A DNA stretch of 64,000 bases, from NCBI RefSeq assembly GCF_013415305.1, contig NZ_JACBXU010000001.1, positions 1,240,001 to 1,304,000 on the forward strand, in the 5' to 3' direction. Shown in pieces: positions 18,007-27,752 of this stretch. Positions within the stretch are counted from its first letter, which is position 1, and every line of letters starts with the position of its first letter. Both the position numbers and the translations under genes were made by a program. Source of the DNA: Pantoea sp. WMus005 (GTDB lineage Bacteria > Pseudomonadota > Gammaproteobacteria > Enterobacterales > Enterobacteriaceae). Below the pieces are notes generated by a model that made no database searches, was not told the DNA's origin, and was given only the letters and a program-made list of their open reading frames with translations.

Positions 18007-19263
18007 ATGCATTACATTCAGAGTCTGATGAGTTTTATTGAGGGGAACAGGGTGCTATCGATCAGCTTCAGCCTGCTGCTGCTGATCGTGGCCGGGATGG
18101 TCACTCACCTGATCTGCAAATTTTTCATCGTCAAAGTCATCAGGCGGGTCTTTTTCAGCGGGCATAAAAAGGGTGTGCCACTGGATAAGGACATTCGCCT
18201 CTCTCAAAAGCTGTCAAATTTTGTGCCGGTGATTGTGGTCTACAATTTCCTGCAATTCATGCCGGGCCTGCCTGAAAATCTGAAAGTCGCGATTCAGACC
18301 ATTTGCGGCATCCTGTTTTTTGTCTATCTGTCGATCTTCTTCAACGAAGTGCTGGAGATTGTTAACAACTCCTATACGCGCAAATCCAAGCGCAAGAATC
18401 ATTCGATCAAGGGCTATATCCAGATTGGCAAAATCCTGGTGCATATCATCGCCGCGATCATGATTCTGGCGATAATGTCCAACAAATCACCGGCAATTAT
18501 TATCTCCTCGCTGGGTGCGGTTGCCGCAGTGCTGATGCTGATTTTCCAGCATACACTGCTGTCGCTGGTGGCGAACATTCAGCTCTCCTCCAACGATGTC
18601 CTGCAACTGGGCGACTGGATTGAGATGCCGGACAGAAATATCAGCGGCGAAGTGATCGACATTGCGCTGCATACCATCACCATCCGCAACTGGGATAACA
18701 CCATTTCGCGTATTCCGACCAAGAACTTCCTGACCGAGACCTACACCAACTGGCAGGCGATGTTCTCGTCGGGCGCGCGCCGCATCATGCGCAGCTTTTA
18801 TCTTGATCAGAAGTCGATCACCTTTGTGAATCAGGAGATGCTGCAGTCGATGAGCCAGATCCGTCTCGCAGGCGAAACGATCACTGAGCTACTGGATGGA
18901 CGCGATATCAATGCCGTTGGCGACCGCTGGTTTATGGAAAACGGCATCACCAATCTGATGGTGTTCCGTAAATACCTGACTGGCTGGCTGGCCCAGCGCG
19001 ATGACATTATGAAAGAGATGTATATCGTGGTGCGGCCGCTGAAGCCGTCGCCGGATGGGCTGCCGGTGGAGATCTACTGCTTCACCTCCTCGATTTTCTG
19101 GGCTGATTATGAAAATACCCAGGCGGCGATTTTTGAGTATATCTATGCGATGGCCCGACTCTTTGAACTGCAGATTTACCAGCACCCGGCAGGATCGGAT
19201 TTTGCCCGGCTGGCTCAGCCGCGGCCCGACAGCCGGGATGCGCAGCAGAACGGCGTACAATGA
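18007..19263 (+). CDS. MscS-type mechanosensitive channel, YbdG-like
   Basis: 418-residue inner-membrane channel protein resembling E. coli YbdG (MscM), which opens under membrane tension and aids osmotic down-shock. Four or five hydrophobic helices fill residues 15-190, followed by the MscS pore/beta domain: SSLGAVAAVLMLIFQHTLL, then QLSSNDVLQLGDWIEM and RNWDNTISRIPT. The open frame reaches 17815, but the first 64 codons look non-coding, and the ATG at 18007 gives the family length. No strong ribosome site is visible there, so the start is uncertain. Confidence 0.88.
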   Translation: MHYIQSLMSFIEGNRVLSISFSLLLLIVAGMVTHLICKFFIVKVIRRVFFSGHKKGVPLDKDIRLSQKLSNFVPVIVVYNFLQFMPGLPENLKVAIQTICGILFFVYLSIFFNEVLEIVNNSYTRKSKRKNHSIKGYIQIGKILVHIIAAIMILAIMSNKSPAIIISSLGAVAAVLMLIFQHTLLSLVANIQLSSNDVLQLGDWIEMPDRNISGEVIDIALHTITIRNWDNTISRIPTKNFLTETYTNWQAMFSSGARRIMRSFYLDQKSITFVNQEMLQSMSQIRLAGETITELLDGRDINAVGDRWFMENGITNLMVFRKYLTGWLAQRDDIMKEMYIVVRPLKPSPDGLPVEIYCFTSSIFWADYENTQAAIFEYIYAMARLFELQIYQHPAGSDFARLAQPRPDSRDAQQNGVQ

Positions 19264-19311
19264 CGCGCGGTGGCAAGCTTCTGCCACCGCCGGAGTAAAG
19301 GTTGCTAAGCA

Positions 19312-19608
19312 CTAACTCTTGCTGAGCGCATAGTTCAGCACTTTGTCATTTTTCATCTGCACGGTCAGCGTCTGCCCCTCGGTGGTGTTCAGGGTGCGCG
19401 CCTCGCTGTAGGTCCACTTCAGCAGCCGCTGCCCGTCCGGGTAAGGCGTTTCACTGTCAGGCTGACCAAACAGCGCAATCAACTGAGCTTTGGTGGTCTG
19501 ACCGGCATGAATGTGCTGCAGATTACTGCTGTCCAGCCGGTGCCCGACCTGGCTGGAACAGGCGCCGAGCAGCAACAACAGCGCGGCTAACAGAATTCGT
19601 TTCGTCAC
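19312..19608 (-). CDS. SmpA/OmlA (BamE-like) lipoprotein
   Basis: 98-residue predicted outer-membrane lipoprotein. It starts at GTG with AAGGATG upstream, has signal peptide MTKRILLAALLLLLGAC and lipobox LGAC. The body has the BamE-like pattern HIHAGQTTKAQLIALFGQPD, then RLLKWTYSEA. It is not BamE itself, which lies elsewhere in enterobacteria; relatives are small envelope lipoproteins of unknown role. It converges with the channel gene. Confidence 0.8.
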   Translation of the reverse strand: MTKRILLAALLLLLGACSSQVGHRLDSSNLQHIHAGQTTKAQLIALFGQPDSETPYPDGQRLLKWTYSEARTLNTTEGQTLTVQMKNDKVLNYALSKS

Positions 19609-20025
19609 GTAACATCCTTATGAAGTATTCAGCGCCGCAGGTCATCGAGCGCGATCGCGTTTAAGCTTATAGCGAATCCGCACCATCCGGCAGGGTTTTC
19701 TGCGCCTGCACCGTCTCCTGTCCCCAGGCAGAGTCCGATTCACGGCAATTAACGCAAATTTATGCCGCCAGACGCCCTGCAGCCCTGCGATTGCAACATC
19801 TTAGTCTATGATTACTCTCTGTATGCCGCGTGGAAGCGGTCTCACTCCTTTCTTCCCGCCGCATTACGCTGAATATCAGTCCAGCATCCTGGCTGAAGAG
19901 ACGCGCCAGCCCACCTGGCATCCTGGTCTCGCTGCAAGGTTTATGATTTTTGACGCTTACGTCATCGACATCCTTTTCTCGCGGTGGCCGCCATCGCGTA
20001 TTTCCAGGCTAAATGAGGCAACTGA
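19609..20025. other. Upstream region of the trehalose operon
   Basis: About 417 bp between the divergent lipoprotein and treZ. I see no supported gene; an open frame beginning at 19808 overlaps treZ out of frame and is a shadow. The treZ ribosome site (TGAGG) is at its right end. No recognised operator is visible. Confidence 0.5.
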
Positions 20026-21810
20026 ATGGAATCCAAATCTTTTTTTAAAAGTTGGGGCGTTGAACGGGTTGCCAGTGATGAGGTACGTTTCCGCCTCTGG
20101 GCAACCGGTCAGCAACGCGTGACGCTGCGTCTCTCCGGCAAAGACATTGAAATGACACCGCAGGCGGATGGCTGGTTTGAAGCCCAGGTCGCCGGTGTAG
20201 CGGCGAACGCCGAATATGATTTTGTGCTGGCGGATGGTACGGCCGTGCCCGATCCCGCCGCCCGCGCCCAGAAAGCGGAGGTTAACGGCCCGTCGCTGGT
20301 GATCGACCCTGATGCGTATCAGTGGCAGAACACAGGCTGGAAGGGTCGTCCGTGGCAGGAGTCGGTGGTGTATGAACTGCACATCGGCACCTTTACGCCT
20401 GAAGGCACCTTCCGGGCGGCGATTGAGAAGCTGCCCATGCTGGCTGAAACCGGCATCACCATGATTGAAGTGCTGCCGGTGTCGCAGTTTGGCGGCCATC
20501 GTGGCTGGGGTTACGATGGCGTGCTGCTCTATGCACCCCATGCTGCCTACGGGTCACCCGATGATTTTAAAGCCTTTATCGATGCGGCACACGGTCACGG
20601 TCTGTCGGTGGTGCTGGATATCGTGCTGAACCACTTCGGTCCTGAGGGCAACTATCTGCCGCTGCTCGCGCCAGACTTCTTCCACAAAGAGCGCCAGACG
20701 CCGTGGGGCGCGGGTATCGCCTATGACGTTGATGCAGTGCGCCGCTACATCGTGGAAGCGCCGCTCTACTGGCTGCAGGAGTTTAATCTGGATGGCCTGC
20801 GCTTTGACGCCATCGATCAGATTGATGACCCCAGCGAAAAGCATGTGCTGATTGAAATTGCTGAGCGCATCCGCGCCACGATTACCGACCGTCCTGTTCA
20901 TCTCACTACCGAAGATTGCCGTAACGTCACCTTCCTGCATCCGCGTGATGAAAACGGAGAGGCTCCGCTGTTCACCGGCGAATGGAACGATGACTTCCAC
21001 AACGCCGTGCATGTGCTGGCCACCGGTGAAACGCACGCTTATTACCAGGATTTCGCCGACCAGCCGGAACAGCGGGTAGCACGTGCGCTGGCAGAAGGCT
21101 TTGTCTATCAGGGTGAAGTCTCGTCGCAGTCGGGCGAGCCGCGCGGGGTGAAAAGCAGCAGCCAGCCGCCGGTCGCGTTTGTCGACTTTATCCAGAACCA
21201 TGACCAGACGGGCAACCGCGCGCAGGGCGAAAGGCTGGTCTCGCTGGCAGGCGCAGAACGGACGCAGGTGCTGCTGGCCATGTTACTGGTCTCGCCGCAC
21301 ATTCCGCTGCTGTTTATGGGCGAAGAGTATGGCGAAACCCGGCCGTTCCTGTTCTTCACCGATTTCCATGGCGATCTGGCCAAAGCGGTGCGTGAAGGTC
21401 GCGCCCGCGAGTTCGAAGGCCATGCCGGTCACGGTGAAACGGTGCCGGATCCCAACGATGTCACCACCTTTGAACAGTCGAAGCTTAACTGGCAGCGCAC
21501 AGAAACGCCGGAAGGTCAGCAGTGGCTGGCGCTGACCCGTCATCTGCTGGCGCTGCGTCAGGAACATATCGTGCCGCTGTTGCAGACCGCCGGAGGGGAT
21601 GCCGGTCAGATAGTGAAAACAGCAGAAGGTTTCCTGGCAGTACGCTGGGACTTCCCGCTGGGCACACTGTCACTGGCGCTGAACGTCGGCGACAGCACGC
21701 AGCCGATCCCGGACTTGCCGGGTGAAACCCTGTTTGCCTGGCCGCAGACCGCTACCGAACTGATTCCCAACGCTATCGTGGTGCGTCTGGAAAAGAGAGA
21801 AGCAGAATGA
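20026..21810 (+). CDS. treZ: Maltooligosyl trehalose trehalohydrolase
   Basis: GH13 enzyme that releases trehalose from maltooligosyl trehalose. The 594 residues comprise an N-terminal beta domain (about 1-100), a TIM barrel and a C-terminal beta domain. Barrel motifs are VVLDIVLNHFGPEG, GLRFDAIDQI with the nucleophile Asp, TTEDCRN with the acid Glu, and FIQNHDQTGN. It is the first gene of treZ-treY-glgX and overlaps treY by 4 bp (ATGA), so the two are coupled. Together they make trehalose from glycogen, an osmo- and desiccation protectant. Confidence 0.95.
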   Translation: MESKSFFKSWGVERVASDEVRFRLWATGQQRVTLRLSGKDIEMTPQADGWFEAQVAGVAANAEYDFVLADGTAVPDPAARAQKAEVNGPSLVIDPDAYQWQNTGWKGRPWQESVVYELHIGTFTPEGTFRAAIEKLPMLAETGITMIEVLPVSQFGGHRGWGYDGVLLYAPHAAYGSPDDFKAFIDAAHGHGLSVVLDIVLNHFGPEGNYLPLLAPDFFHKERQTPWGAGIAYDVDAVRRYIVEAPLYWLQEFNLDGLRFDAIDQIDDPSEKHVLIEIAERIRATITDRPVHLTTEDCRNVTFLHPRDENGEAPLFTGEWNDDFHNAVHVLATGETHAYYQDFADQPEQRVARALAEGFVYQGEVSSQSGEPRGVKSSSQPPVAFVDFIQNHDQTGNRAQGERLVSLAGAERTQVLLAMLLVSPHIPLLFMGEEYGETRPFLFFTDFHGDLAKAVREGRAREFEGHAGHGETVPDPNDVTTFEQSKLNWQRTETPEGQQWLALTRHLLALRQEHIVPLLQTAGGDAGQIVKTAEGFLAVRWDFPLGTLSLALNVGDSTQPIPDLPGETLFAWPQTATELIPNAIVVRLEKREAE

Positions 21811-24335
21811 ATATTCCTACCGCAACGTACCGCATCCAGTTCCGCAACGGCATGACCTTTGACCGTGCGGCAGCGCTGGTGCCCTACCTGAAACAGCTGG
21901 GTATCAGCCATCTTTACGCCTCGCCGATCTTCAGCGCGACCGCGGAGTCGACCCACGGCTATGACGTGACCGACGTTAACCAGATCGAGCCGTCGATTGG
22001 CGGCCGTGAAGGCTTTGATCGCATGGCTGCCGCGCTGAAAGCAGCCGGGCTGGGGCTGATCCTCGACATCGTGCCGAACCATATGGCCGCCTCACTGGAG
22101 AACCCGTGGTGGCGCGATGTCATTGAGCATGGCGAACAGAGTCGCTATGGGCACTATTTCGATATCGACTGGTCACGCCGCCTGACGCTGCCGTTCCTCG
22201 GTGACACCTTTGAGGCGGTGCTGGCAAAAGGTGAGATCAGCGTGCAGCGTGATCCCCAGACCGGCAAGCCGGCGCTGGCCTACTTCGACAATTTCTATCC
22301 GCTGAAACCTGAGACCTGGCAGGATCGGGAAGAGGCGGTGCTCGCCCTGCGCGATGCCGTACAGATTGCCGAACTGCATGAGCAGCAGCCGTGGCGACTG
22401 ATCTCGTGGCGTGATGCGCCCAATGACCTCTCCTACCGCCGCTTCTTCGAAGTGACCGGTCTGGTGGGTGTCCGCGTGGAAGATAAGGAGGTCTTTGATG
22501 CTGCACATCAGCTGATCCTCGAACTGGTGCACAGCGGCGCAGTGCAGGGATTGCGCGTCGACCACGTGGATGGCCTGGCCGATCCGCGCAGCTATCTGGA
22601 GCAGTTACGCCAGGCTGCCGGTCCCGACTGCTATCTCACCGTGGAAAAAATCCTCGGCGACAATGAACAGCTGCCTGACGAGTGGCCGGTTTCCGGCACC
22701 ACCGGATATGAATTTATGGCTGCGCTCGCCAATCTGCTGGTCGACAGCGATCGCCTGAGCGGCCTGCGCAAAGCATATCAGGCCGTCATCGGCAAAACCG
22801 TCGACATGAAAGCGGAGCTGCGTGCTGCCAAGCTGCTGATGGCGAACCGCAACTTCGCGGGTGAATTTAACCGGTTACACCAACTGGCGCTGAAAATTGC
22901 TGATACAGAAGACACGCCACAGCCGGAAGCCGAACTGAAAAATGCGCTGCGTGAGTTGCTGGTGGCGTTCCCGGTTTACCGCACCTATGGCACACCGCAG
23001 GGCCTGACACCGGCCGACACTGCGCTGCTGCAACAGGTCGTCAGCGAGGTTAAAGCCAGTGCCCATGCACCGGACACGCAGGCGCTCGACTTTCTGACAC
23101 GCATTCTGCGTGCTGAGATTCCCGACGCTGCCCGCGACGATGCCACACAGTTCCGCACTCGCTTTCAGCAACTGACCGGCCCGCTGATGGCGAAATCGGT
23201 AGAGGACACCCTTTTCTTCCGTCAGCACATGGCGCTGGCGCTGAATGAAGTGGGGGCTGAGCCGCTGGCGCGTCACTTCTCGCAGGATCAGTTCCATGCA
23301 GAGATGCAGGCGCGGCGCGAACATCAGCCCGATGCGCTGTCAGGCACCTCAACGCACGACACCAAGCGCGGTGAAGATGCCCGTGCGCGTCTCTATACGC
23401 TGACCGAAGCGCCGCAGCGCTGGGCGGAGTGCGTCAGCCGCTGGCGTGAAATGAATAACGATCATGTCGTTCACCTGAAAGATGGTCCGGCACCGGAACC
23501 GGCGGTCGAGTGGATGCTGTATGAAGCGCTGGCTGGCGTCTGGCCAACCACCCTGCAGCCGCAGGATGCGGAGGGTCTGGCGGCGCTGGAAGCCCGCTTT
23601 GTGGTTTATGTAGAGAAAGCGCTGCGTGAAGCCAAACTGCGCACCGACTGGGCCGACAATAACGACGCCTATGAAGAGGCGGTGCTGGGCTATGCCCGTC
23701 ACCTGCTCGCGCCTGACAACAGGGCCTTCCTCAGTGATTTCTGCCAGTCGCTGCAACCCTTTATGCGTGCCGGGCTGGTCAACAGTCTGACCCAGACCGT
23801 GGTGAAGCTTACCGCGCCCGGCGTACCCGATATTTATCAGGGCAGCGAAGCGCTGGACTTCAGTCTGGTCGATCCCGATAACCGCCGCGAACCTGATTTC
23901 GACGCCCTGGCCGCGATGCTTAATGCGCCACAGCAAGACAGCAGCGAAGCGCACTGGCTGCGCGGTCAGGTCAATCAGCAGGCGATTGTGAAGCTGCTGG
24001 CGCTGCGTCAGCAGCAGCCTGAACTGTTCCGCCAGGGTGACTATCTGGCGCTATCAGCGGAGGGCGAGCAGCAGGATAACGTACTCGCCTTTGCCCGCAC
24101 ATACCAGGATCAGGCGGTCATTGTGATTGTGTCACGCCGGGTGTTTAACGCGCTGCCAGAGAATCTCGATCAGCCACCCGCAGCGCGCTGGGCTGACACG
24201 GTCATCGACCTGCCTGCGGCATTGGGCAATCGCCGCTATCAGGATCAACTGAGCGGTAAAACCCTCAATGCCAGCGACCCGTTGCCGCTTACAGAGCTGG
24301 CATCGCAGTGGTGCGCCGTGCTGGTGGCACAGTGA
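21807..24335 (+). CDS. treY: Maltooligosyl trehalose synthase
   Basis: GH13 transglycosylase that turns the reducing-end maltose of a maltooligosaccharide into a trehalose unit. The 842 residues are longer than ordinary GH13 enzymes, as usual for TreY, with large insertions in the barrel. Motifs are LILDIVPNHMA, GLRVDHVDGLADP (nucleophile), LTVEKILGDNE (acid), GTSTHDTKRGEDARAR and APGVPDIYQGSE. Its start overlaps the treZ stop. Confidence 0.96.
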   Translation: MNIPTATYRIQFRNGMTFDRAAALVPYLKQLGISHLYASPIFSATAESTHGYDVTDVNQIEPSIGGREGFDRMAAALKAAGLGLILDIVPNHMAASLENPWWRDVIEHGEQSRYGHYFDIDWSRRLTLPFLGDTFEAVLAKGEISVQRDPQTGKPALAYFDNFYPLKPETWQDREEAVLALRDAVQIAELHEQQPWRLISWRDAPNDLSYRRFFEVTGLVGVRVEDKEVFDAAHQLILELVHSGAVQGLRVDHVDGLADPRSYLEQLRQAAGPDCYLTVEKILGDNEQLPDEWPVSGTTGYEFMAALANLLVDSDRLSGLRKAYQAVIGKTVDMKAELRAAKLLMANRNFAGEFNRLHQLALKIADTEDTPQPEAELKNALRELLVAFPVYRTYGTPQGLTPADTALLQQVVSEVKASAHAPDTQALDFLTRILRAEIPDAARDDATQFRTRFQQLTGPLMAKSVEDTLFFRQHMALALNEVGAEPLARHFSQDQFHAEMQARREHQPDALSGTSTHDTKRGEDARARLYTLTEAPQRWAECVSRWREMNNDHVVHLKDGPAPEPAVEWMLYEALAGVWPTTLQPQDAEGLAALEARFVVYVEKALREAKLRTDWADNNDAYEEAVLGYARHLLAPDNRAFLSDFCQSLQPFMRAGLVNSLTQTVVKLTAPGVPDIYQGSEALDFSLVDPDNRREPDFDALAAMLNAPQQDSSEAHWLRGQVNQQAIVKLLALRQQQPELFRQGDYLALSAEGEQQDNVLAFARTYQDQAVIVIVSRRVFNALPENLDQPPAARWADTVIDLPAALGNRRYQDQLSGKTLNASDPLPLTELASQWCAVLVAQ

Positions 24336-24392
24336 AATCCGAATGAATTTGTTTATTACGCGTCAATCTGTTCATTGAATAACGAGGCATAA

Positions 24393-26468
24393 ATGTCAAA
24401 CAGTCAGCGTTTTGAAATTACGGCGGGTTACAGCCATTTGCTGGGGGCCAACTTTGATGGCCAGGGCGTGAACTTCGCCCTGTTCAGCGCCCACGCCGAG
24501 CGGGTTGAACTCTGCCTGTACGATCCCAGCGGCAAAACGGAAATTGCCCGTCTGGAGCTGCCGGAATATACCCATGAAGTGTGGCACGGCTATATTCCGG
24601 GGCTGAAACCCGGCGCGCTCTATGGCTATCGCGTTTATGGTCCTTATGATCCGGAAAATGGCCATCGCTTTAACCCGAATAAATTGCTGCTCGACCCGTA
24701 CGCGCGTGAACTTGCGGGCGACATCGCCTGGAACGAGGCCCATTTCGCGTACGATCTTTATCACGACGATAAAGATCTGACGTTCGACACCCGTGACAGT
24801 GCGCCGTTTACGCCAAAGTGTCGGGTTGTCGACCCGAATGAATTCGACTGGCACGATCAAAACCGCCCGAACGTGCCATGGCCTAAAACCGTGATTTATG
24901 AAACTCATGTCAAAGGCTTCACGCAGCTCAACACCGCGCTGCCGCCGGAAATGCGCGGCACTTTTGACGGCATGAGCCACAAATCGACCGTCGACTACAT
25001 TAAAAGTCTGGGCATTACCTCGGTTGAACTGCTGCCAGTGCACTGGTTCCCGGACGATCAGCATCTGCTGGATAAAGGGCTGAAAAACTTCTGGGGCTAC
25101 AACACGCTGGGCTTCTTTGCGCCCGCGACCCGCTATTTCGGGCCGCGCGGCATTCAGGGCTTTCGTGACATGGTGCGCGCCTTCCATGATGCCGGCATTG
25201 AGGTGATCCTCGACGTGGTCTACAACCACACCGCCGAAGGCAATGAGCTGGGTCCGACGCTGTCGTTTAAGGGCATCGACAACTTCTCCTATTACCGTAC
25301 GATGCCAGACCAGCATCGTTACTACATCAATGACACCGGCACCGGCAACACCGTGAACACCTCGCATCCGCGCGTGCTGCAGATGGTGCTCGATTCACTG
25401 CGTTACTGGTCGGAGTCGATGCATATTGACGGTTTCCGTTTCGACCTCGGCACCATTCTCGGTCGTGAACCCGATGGATTTGACCCGCGCGGCGGCTTCT
25501 TCGATGCCGTGATGCAGGACCCGATTCTGTCGCAGAAAAAGCTGATTGGCGAACCCTGGGATATCGGTCCGGGCGGCTATCAGGTGGGCAGCTTCCCGCC
25601 TGGCTGGGCAGAATGGAACGATCAGTACCGCGATACGGTACGTGATTACTGGAAAGGCAACAACGTCTCTACCGACTTTGCCGCCCGCCTGCTGGGATCC
25701 GGTGACCTTTACGATCAGCACGGTCGTCGCCCGTGGGCCAGCGTTAACTTCATTACCGCGCACGATGGCTTCACCCTCAACGATCTGGTGTCGTACAACG
25801 ACAAACAAAATGCGGACAATGGCGAAGATAACAACGACGGTCACAACGACAACCGCTCGTACAACTATGGCGTCGAAGGCCCGACCGAAGATGAAGGCAT
25901 CAACGCAGTGCGTGAGCGTCAGAAGCGCAACTTCCTTGCCACGCTGATCTTCTCTCACGGTACACCGATGCTGCTGGCAGGCGATGAGTTTGGCCGCAGC
26001 CAGATGGGTAACAACAACGGCTACTGCCAGGACAGCGAAATCTCCTGGGTACACTGGGATAACCTGCCGGAATCTGCCGAGGCGCTGCGCGAATTCACCC
26101 GCCAGATCCTGACGTTACGTGCGCAGCAGCCGCTGCTGCGCCGTGAAAGCTGGCGCGACGGTATGGATATCAAATGGTTTAACGCCGGTGGCGGCTTCCA
26201 GCAGGCTGAGCAGTGGGATGAAGGCTCAACACTGGGCGTCTATATCGGCCGGCCGGACCTGCAGACTGAGGAAGGCATCTGGCATGACGTCCTGATGCTG
26301 TTCAATCCGTTTGAAGGCAATGTACCGTTCCAGATTCCGCAGTTTGGTGAAGGCGGCTGGGTGCTGGAACTGACCACCAGCGACACCGCGAAGCGCGGTC
26401 TGGTGATTACTAAAGAAAAGGATTTCGAACTGGAAGGACGCAGCTTCGCCCTGTTCAGACGTCCATAG
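24393..26468 (+). CDS. glgX: Glycogen debranching enzyme GlgX/TreX
   Basis: Isoamylase-type GH13 enzyme that removes alpha-1,6 branches from glycogen and supplies linear maltodextrins to TreY. The 691 residues carry an N-terminal CBM48-like domain, then the barrel: VILDVVYNHTAEG, IDGFRFDLGTILGRE (nucleophile), LIGEPWDIGPGGYQ (acid) and ITAHDGFTLNDLV. It is the third gene of the operon, 57 bp after treY with its own GAGG. In trehalose operons it is often called treX. The absence of glgB/C/A/P nearby suggests a role in trehalose rather than in glycogen turnover. Confidence 0.93.
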   Translation: MSNSQRFEITAGYSHLLGANFDGQGVNFALFSAHAERVELCLYDPSGKTEIARLELPEYTHEVWHGYIPGLKPGALYGYRVYGPYDPENGHRFNPNKLLLDPYARELAGDIAWNEAHFAYDLYHDDKDLTFDTRDSAPFTPKCRVVDPNEFDWHDQNRPNVPWPKTVIYETHVKGFTQLNTALPPEMRGTFDGMSHKSTVDYIKSLGITSVELLPVHWFPDDQHLLDKGLKNFWGYNTLGFFAPATRYFGPRGIQGFRDMVRAFHDAGIEVILDVVYNHTAEGNELGPTLSFKGIDNFSYYRTMPDQHRYYINDTGTGNTVNTSHPRVLQMVLDSLRYWSESMHIDGFRFDLGTILGREPDGFDPRGGFFDAVMQDPILSQKKLIGEPWDIGPGGYQVGSFPPGWAEWNDQYRDTVRDYWKGNNVSTDFAARLLGSGDLYDQHGRRPWASVNFITAHDGFTLNDLVSYNDKQNADNGEDNNDGHNDNRSYNYGVEGPTEDEGINAVRERQKRNFLATLIFSHGTPMLLAGDEFGRSQMGNNNGYCQDSEISWVHWDNLPESAEALREFTRQILTLRAQQPLLRRESWRDGMDIKWFNAGGGFQQAEQWDEGSTLGVYIGRPDLQTEEGIWHDVLMLFNPFEGNVPFQIPQFGEGGWVLELTTSDTAKRGLVITKEKDFELEGRSFALFRRP

Positions 26469-26499
26469 CCGTTAACCCCGGTTAGAAAGTCGTCATCTG

Positions 26500-26530
26500 G
26501 CGCAGCGCATTTCGCGCTGCGCTTGTGTTT
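26500..26530 (+). terminator. Likely terminator after glgX
   Basis: GCGCAGCGC-ATTTC-GCGCTGCGC is a 9-bp perfect stem followed by TTGTGTTT, a broken T tract. It lies 32 bp after the glgX stop. Confidence 0.65.
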
Positions 26531-26595
26531 CTGGCGATGGCTGCCAGGCTTAACCGGTTGTTAACAGTGAGAATTGATGCTGATAAGGAGGCATA

Positions 26596-27360
26596 ATGTC
26601 CAGATTTACGCAGAAAGTTGTGGTTGTGACAGGTGCCGGGTCCGGCATTGGCGAAGCCAGCGCAAAGCGCTTCGCTGAAGAAGGGGCATCCGTCGTGCTG
26701 GTAGGTCGTACCGCGCAGAAACTGGAAGAGACGCTGGCCGGAATGACGCCCGGCGATCACCTGGTAGCAGCGTGCGACGTCTCAGAAGCCGATCAGGTTA
26801 AGCAGCTGTCAGAAACCGTGCTGAAGAAGTATGGCCGGGTTGACGTGCTGGTGAATAACGCGGGCGTTATCGTGCAGGGCCGCGTCCATGAAGTCGGACT
26901 CGACGCATGGAAAACCCTGATGAAAACCGACCTTGATGGCGTTTTCCATGGCGTACACTATTTCATGCCTGCCCTGTTAAAGAGCAAAGGCAACGTGGTC
27001 AACATCTCTTCCGTTTCCGGCTTAGGCGGCGACTGGGGCATGAGCATCTACAACGCAGCCAAAGGGGCGATCACTAATTTTACCCGTGCACTGGCGATGG
27101 ACTACGGCGCAGATGGCGTGCGGGTTAATGCAGTCTGCCCCGGCTTTACCCTCACCGACCTGACCGAAGATGCCAGTCAGGATCAGGCGCTGATGGAACG
27201 CTTTTACGATCGCATTCCGCTACGCCGTGCGGGTGAAGCAGATGATATCGCCCATGCCATTCTTTTTATTGCCAGCGATGAAGCCAGTTATATTACCGGC
27301 GTCAATTTGCCGGTCGATGGCGGAATTACCGCCTCTAATGGCCAGCCTAAACAGGCATAA
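26596..27360 (+). CDS. SDR family oxidoreductase
   Basis: 254-residue classical short-chain dehydrogenase, substrate unknown. It shows the TGAGSGIG dinucleotide motif, a CDVSE strand, LVNNAGV, catalytic Ser (ISSVSG) and YNAAK, and a PVDGG C-terminus. GGAGG precedes the ATG. It stands alone between the glgX hairpin and its own terminator. A role in sugar or polyol oxidation would fit but cannot be told from sequence. Confidence 0.88.
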   Translation: MSRFTQKVVVVTGAGSGIGEASAKRFAEEGASVVLVGRTAQKLEETLAGMTPGDHLVAACDVSEADQVKQLSETVLKKYGRVDVLVNNAGVIVQGRVHEVGLDAWKTLMKTDLDGVFHGVHYFMPALLKSKGNVVNISSVSGLGGDWGMSIYNAAKGAITNFTRALAMDYGADGVRVNAVCPGFTLTDLTEDASQDQALMERFYDRIPLRRAGEADDIAHAILFIASDEASYITGVNLPVDGGITASNGQPKQA

Positions 27361-27367
27361 ATATCAG

Positions 27368-27394
27368 GGCAGCGTCTTTACGCTGCCTTTTTTA
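27368..27394 (+). terminator. Intrinsic terminator of the SDR gene
   Basis: GGCAGCG-TCTTTA-CGCTGCC followed by TTTTTTATT, 7 bp after the stop. Confidence 0.92.
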
Positions 27395-27476
27395 TTCTGA
27401 ACGCCCCGCCCTGTTATTTCGCTTTATTCTCTTTTTTATGTGGCCATGTGTTGCCGGCGAATTTAACGCCCGTGAA

Positions 27477-27752
27477 TTAATGTTTTGGCGTATGACGGGT
27501 TGGGGTTGCTGCGCGCGCCGGTTTAATTGTCGTGCTGTTGCTTGTCGGGCAAATAAACGTGCTCAGACAGGCATTACAGAGAATGGCATTGGCGTGATGG
27601 ACTTTCGCCACTGCCAGCGCCTGCTGCCGGGTATAAAGCGAACCAATAAAGACGCGTTTATCGTTCTTTGACAGATTAACGCAACCTTCTTTGTGTAAAA
27701 TCCATCCACCCATGGGACGCGGGCACAGATAATAGTAGCTGGCTTTAAGCAT
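27477..27752 (-). CDS. Uncharacterised 91-aa Cys-containing protein
   Basis: The start at 27752 (MLKASYYYLCPRPMGGW) is preferred because CAGGATG lies upstream at usable spacing; the frame reaches 27800. Cysteines occur in YYLCPR, EGC and a CNAC pair near residue 59, which could bind zinc. The C-terminus is Thr/Pro/His-rich and unstructured (TSNSTTIKPARAATPT). No family is recognised. It is monocistronic between two plus-strand units. Confidence 0.55.
   Translation of the reverse strand: MLKASYYYLCPRPMGGWILHKEGCVNLSKNDKRVFIGSLYTRQQALAVAKVHHANAILCNACLSTFICPTSNSTTIKPARAATPTRHTPKH

Noticed and set aside
19808..20122. ORF overlapping the start of treZ
   Set aside because: It is out of frame with treZ, has no ribosome site and no recognisable protein.
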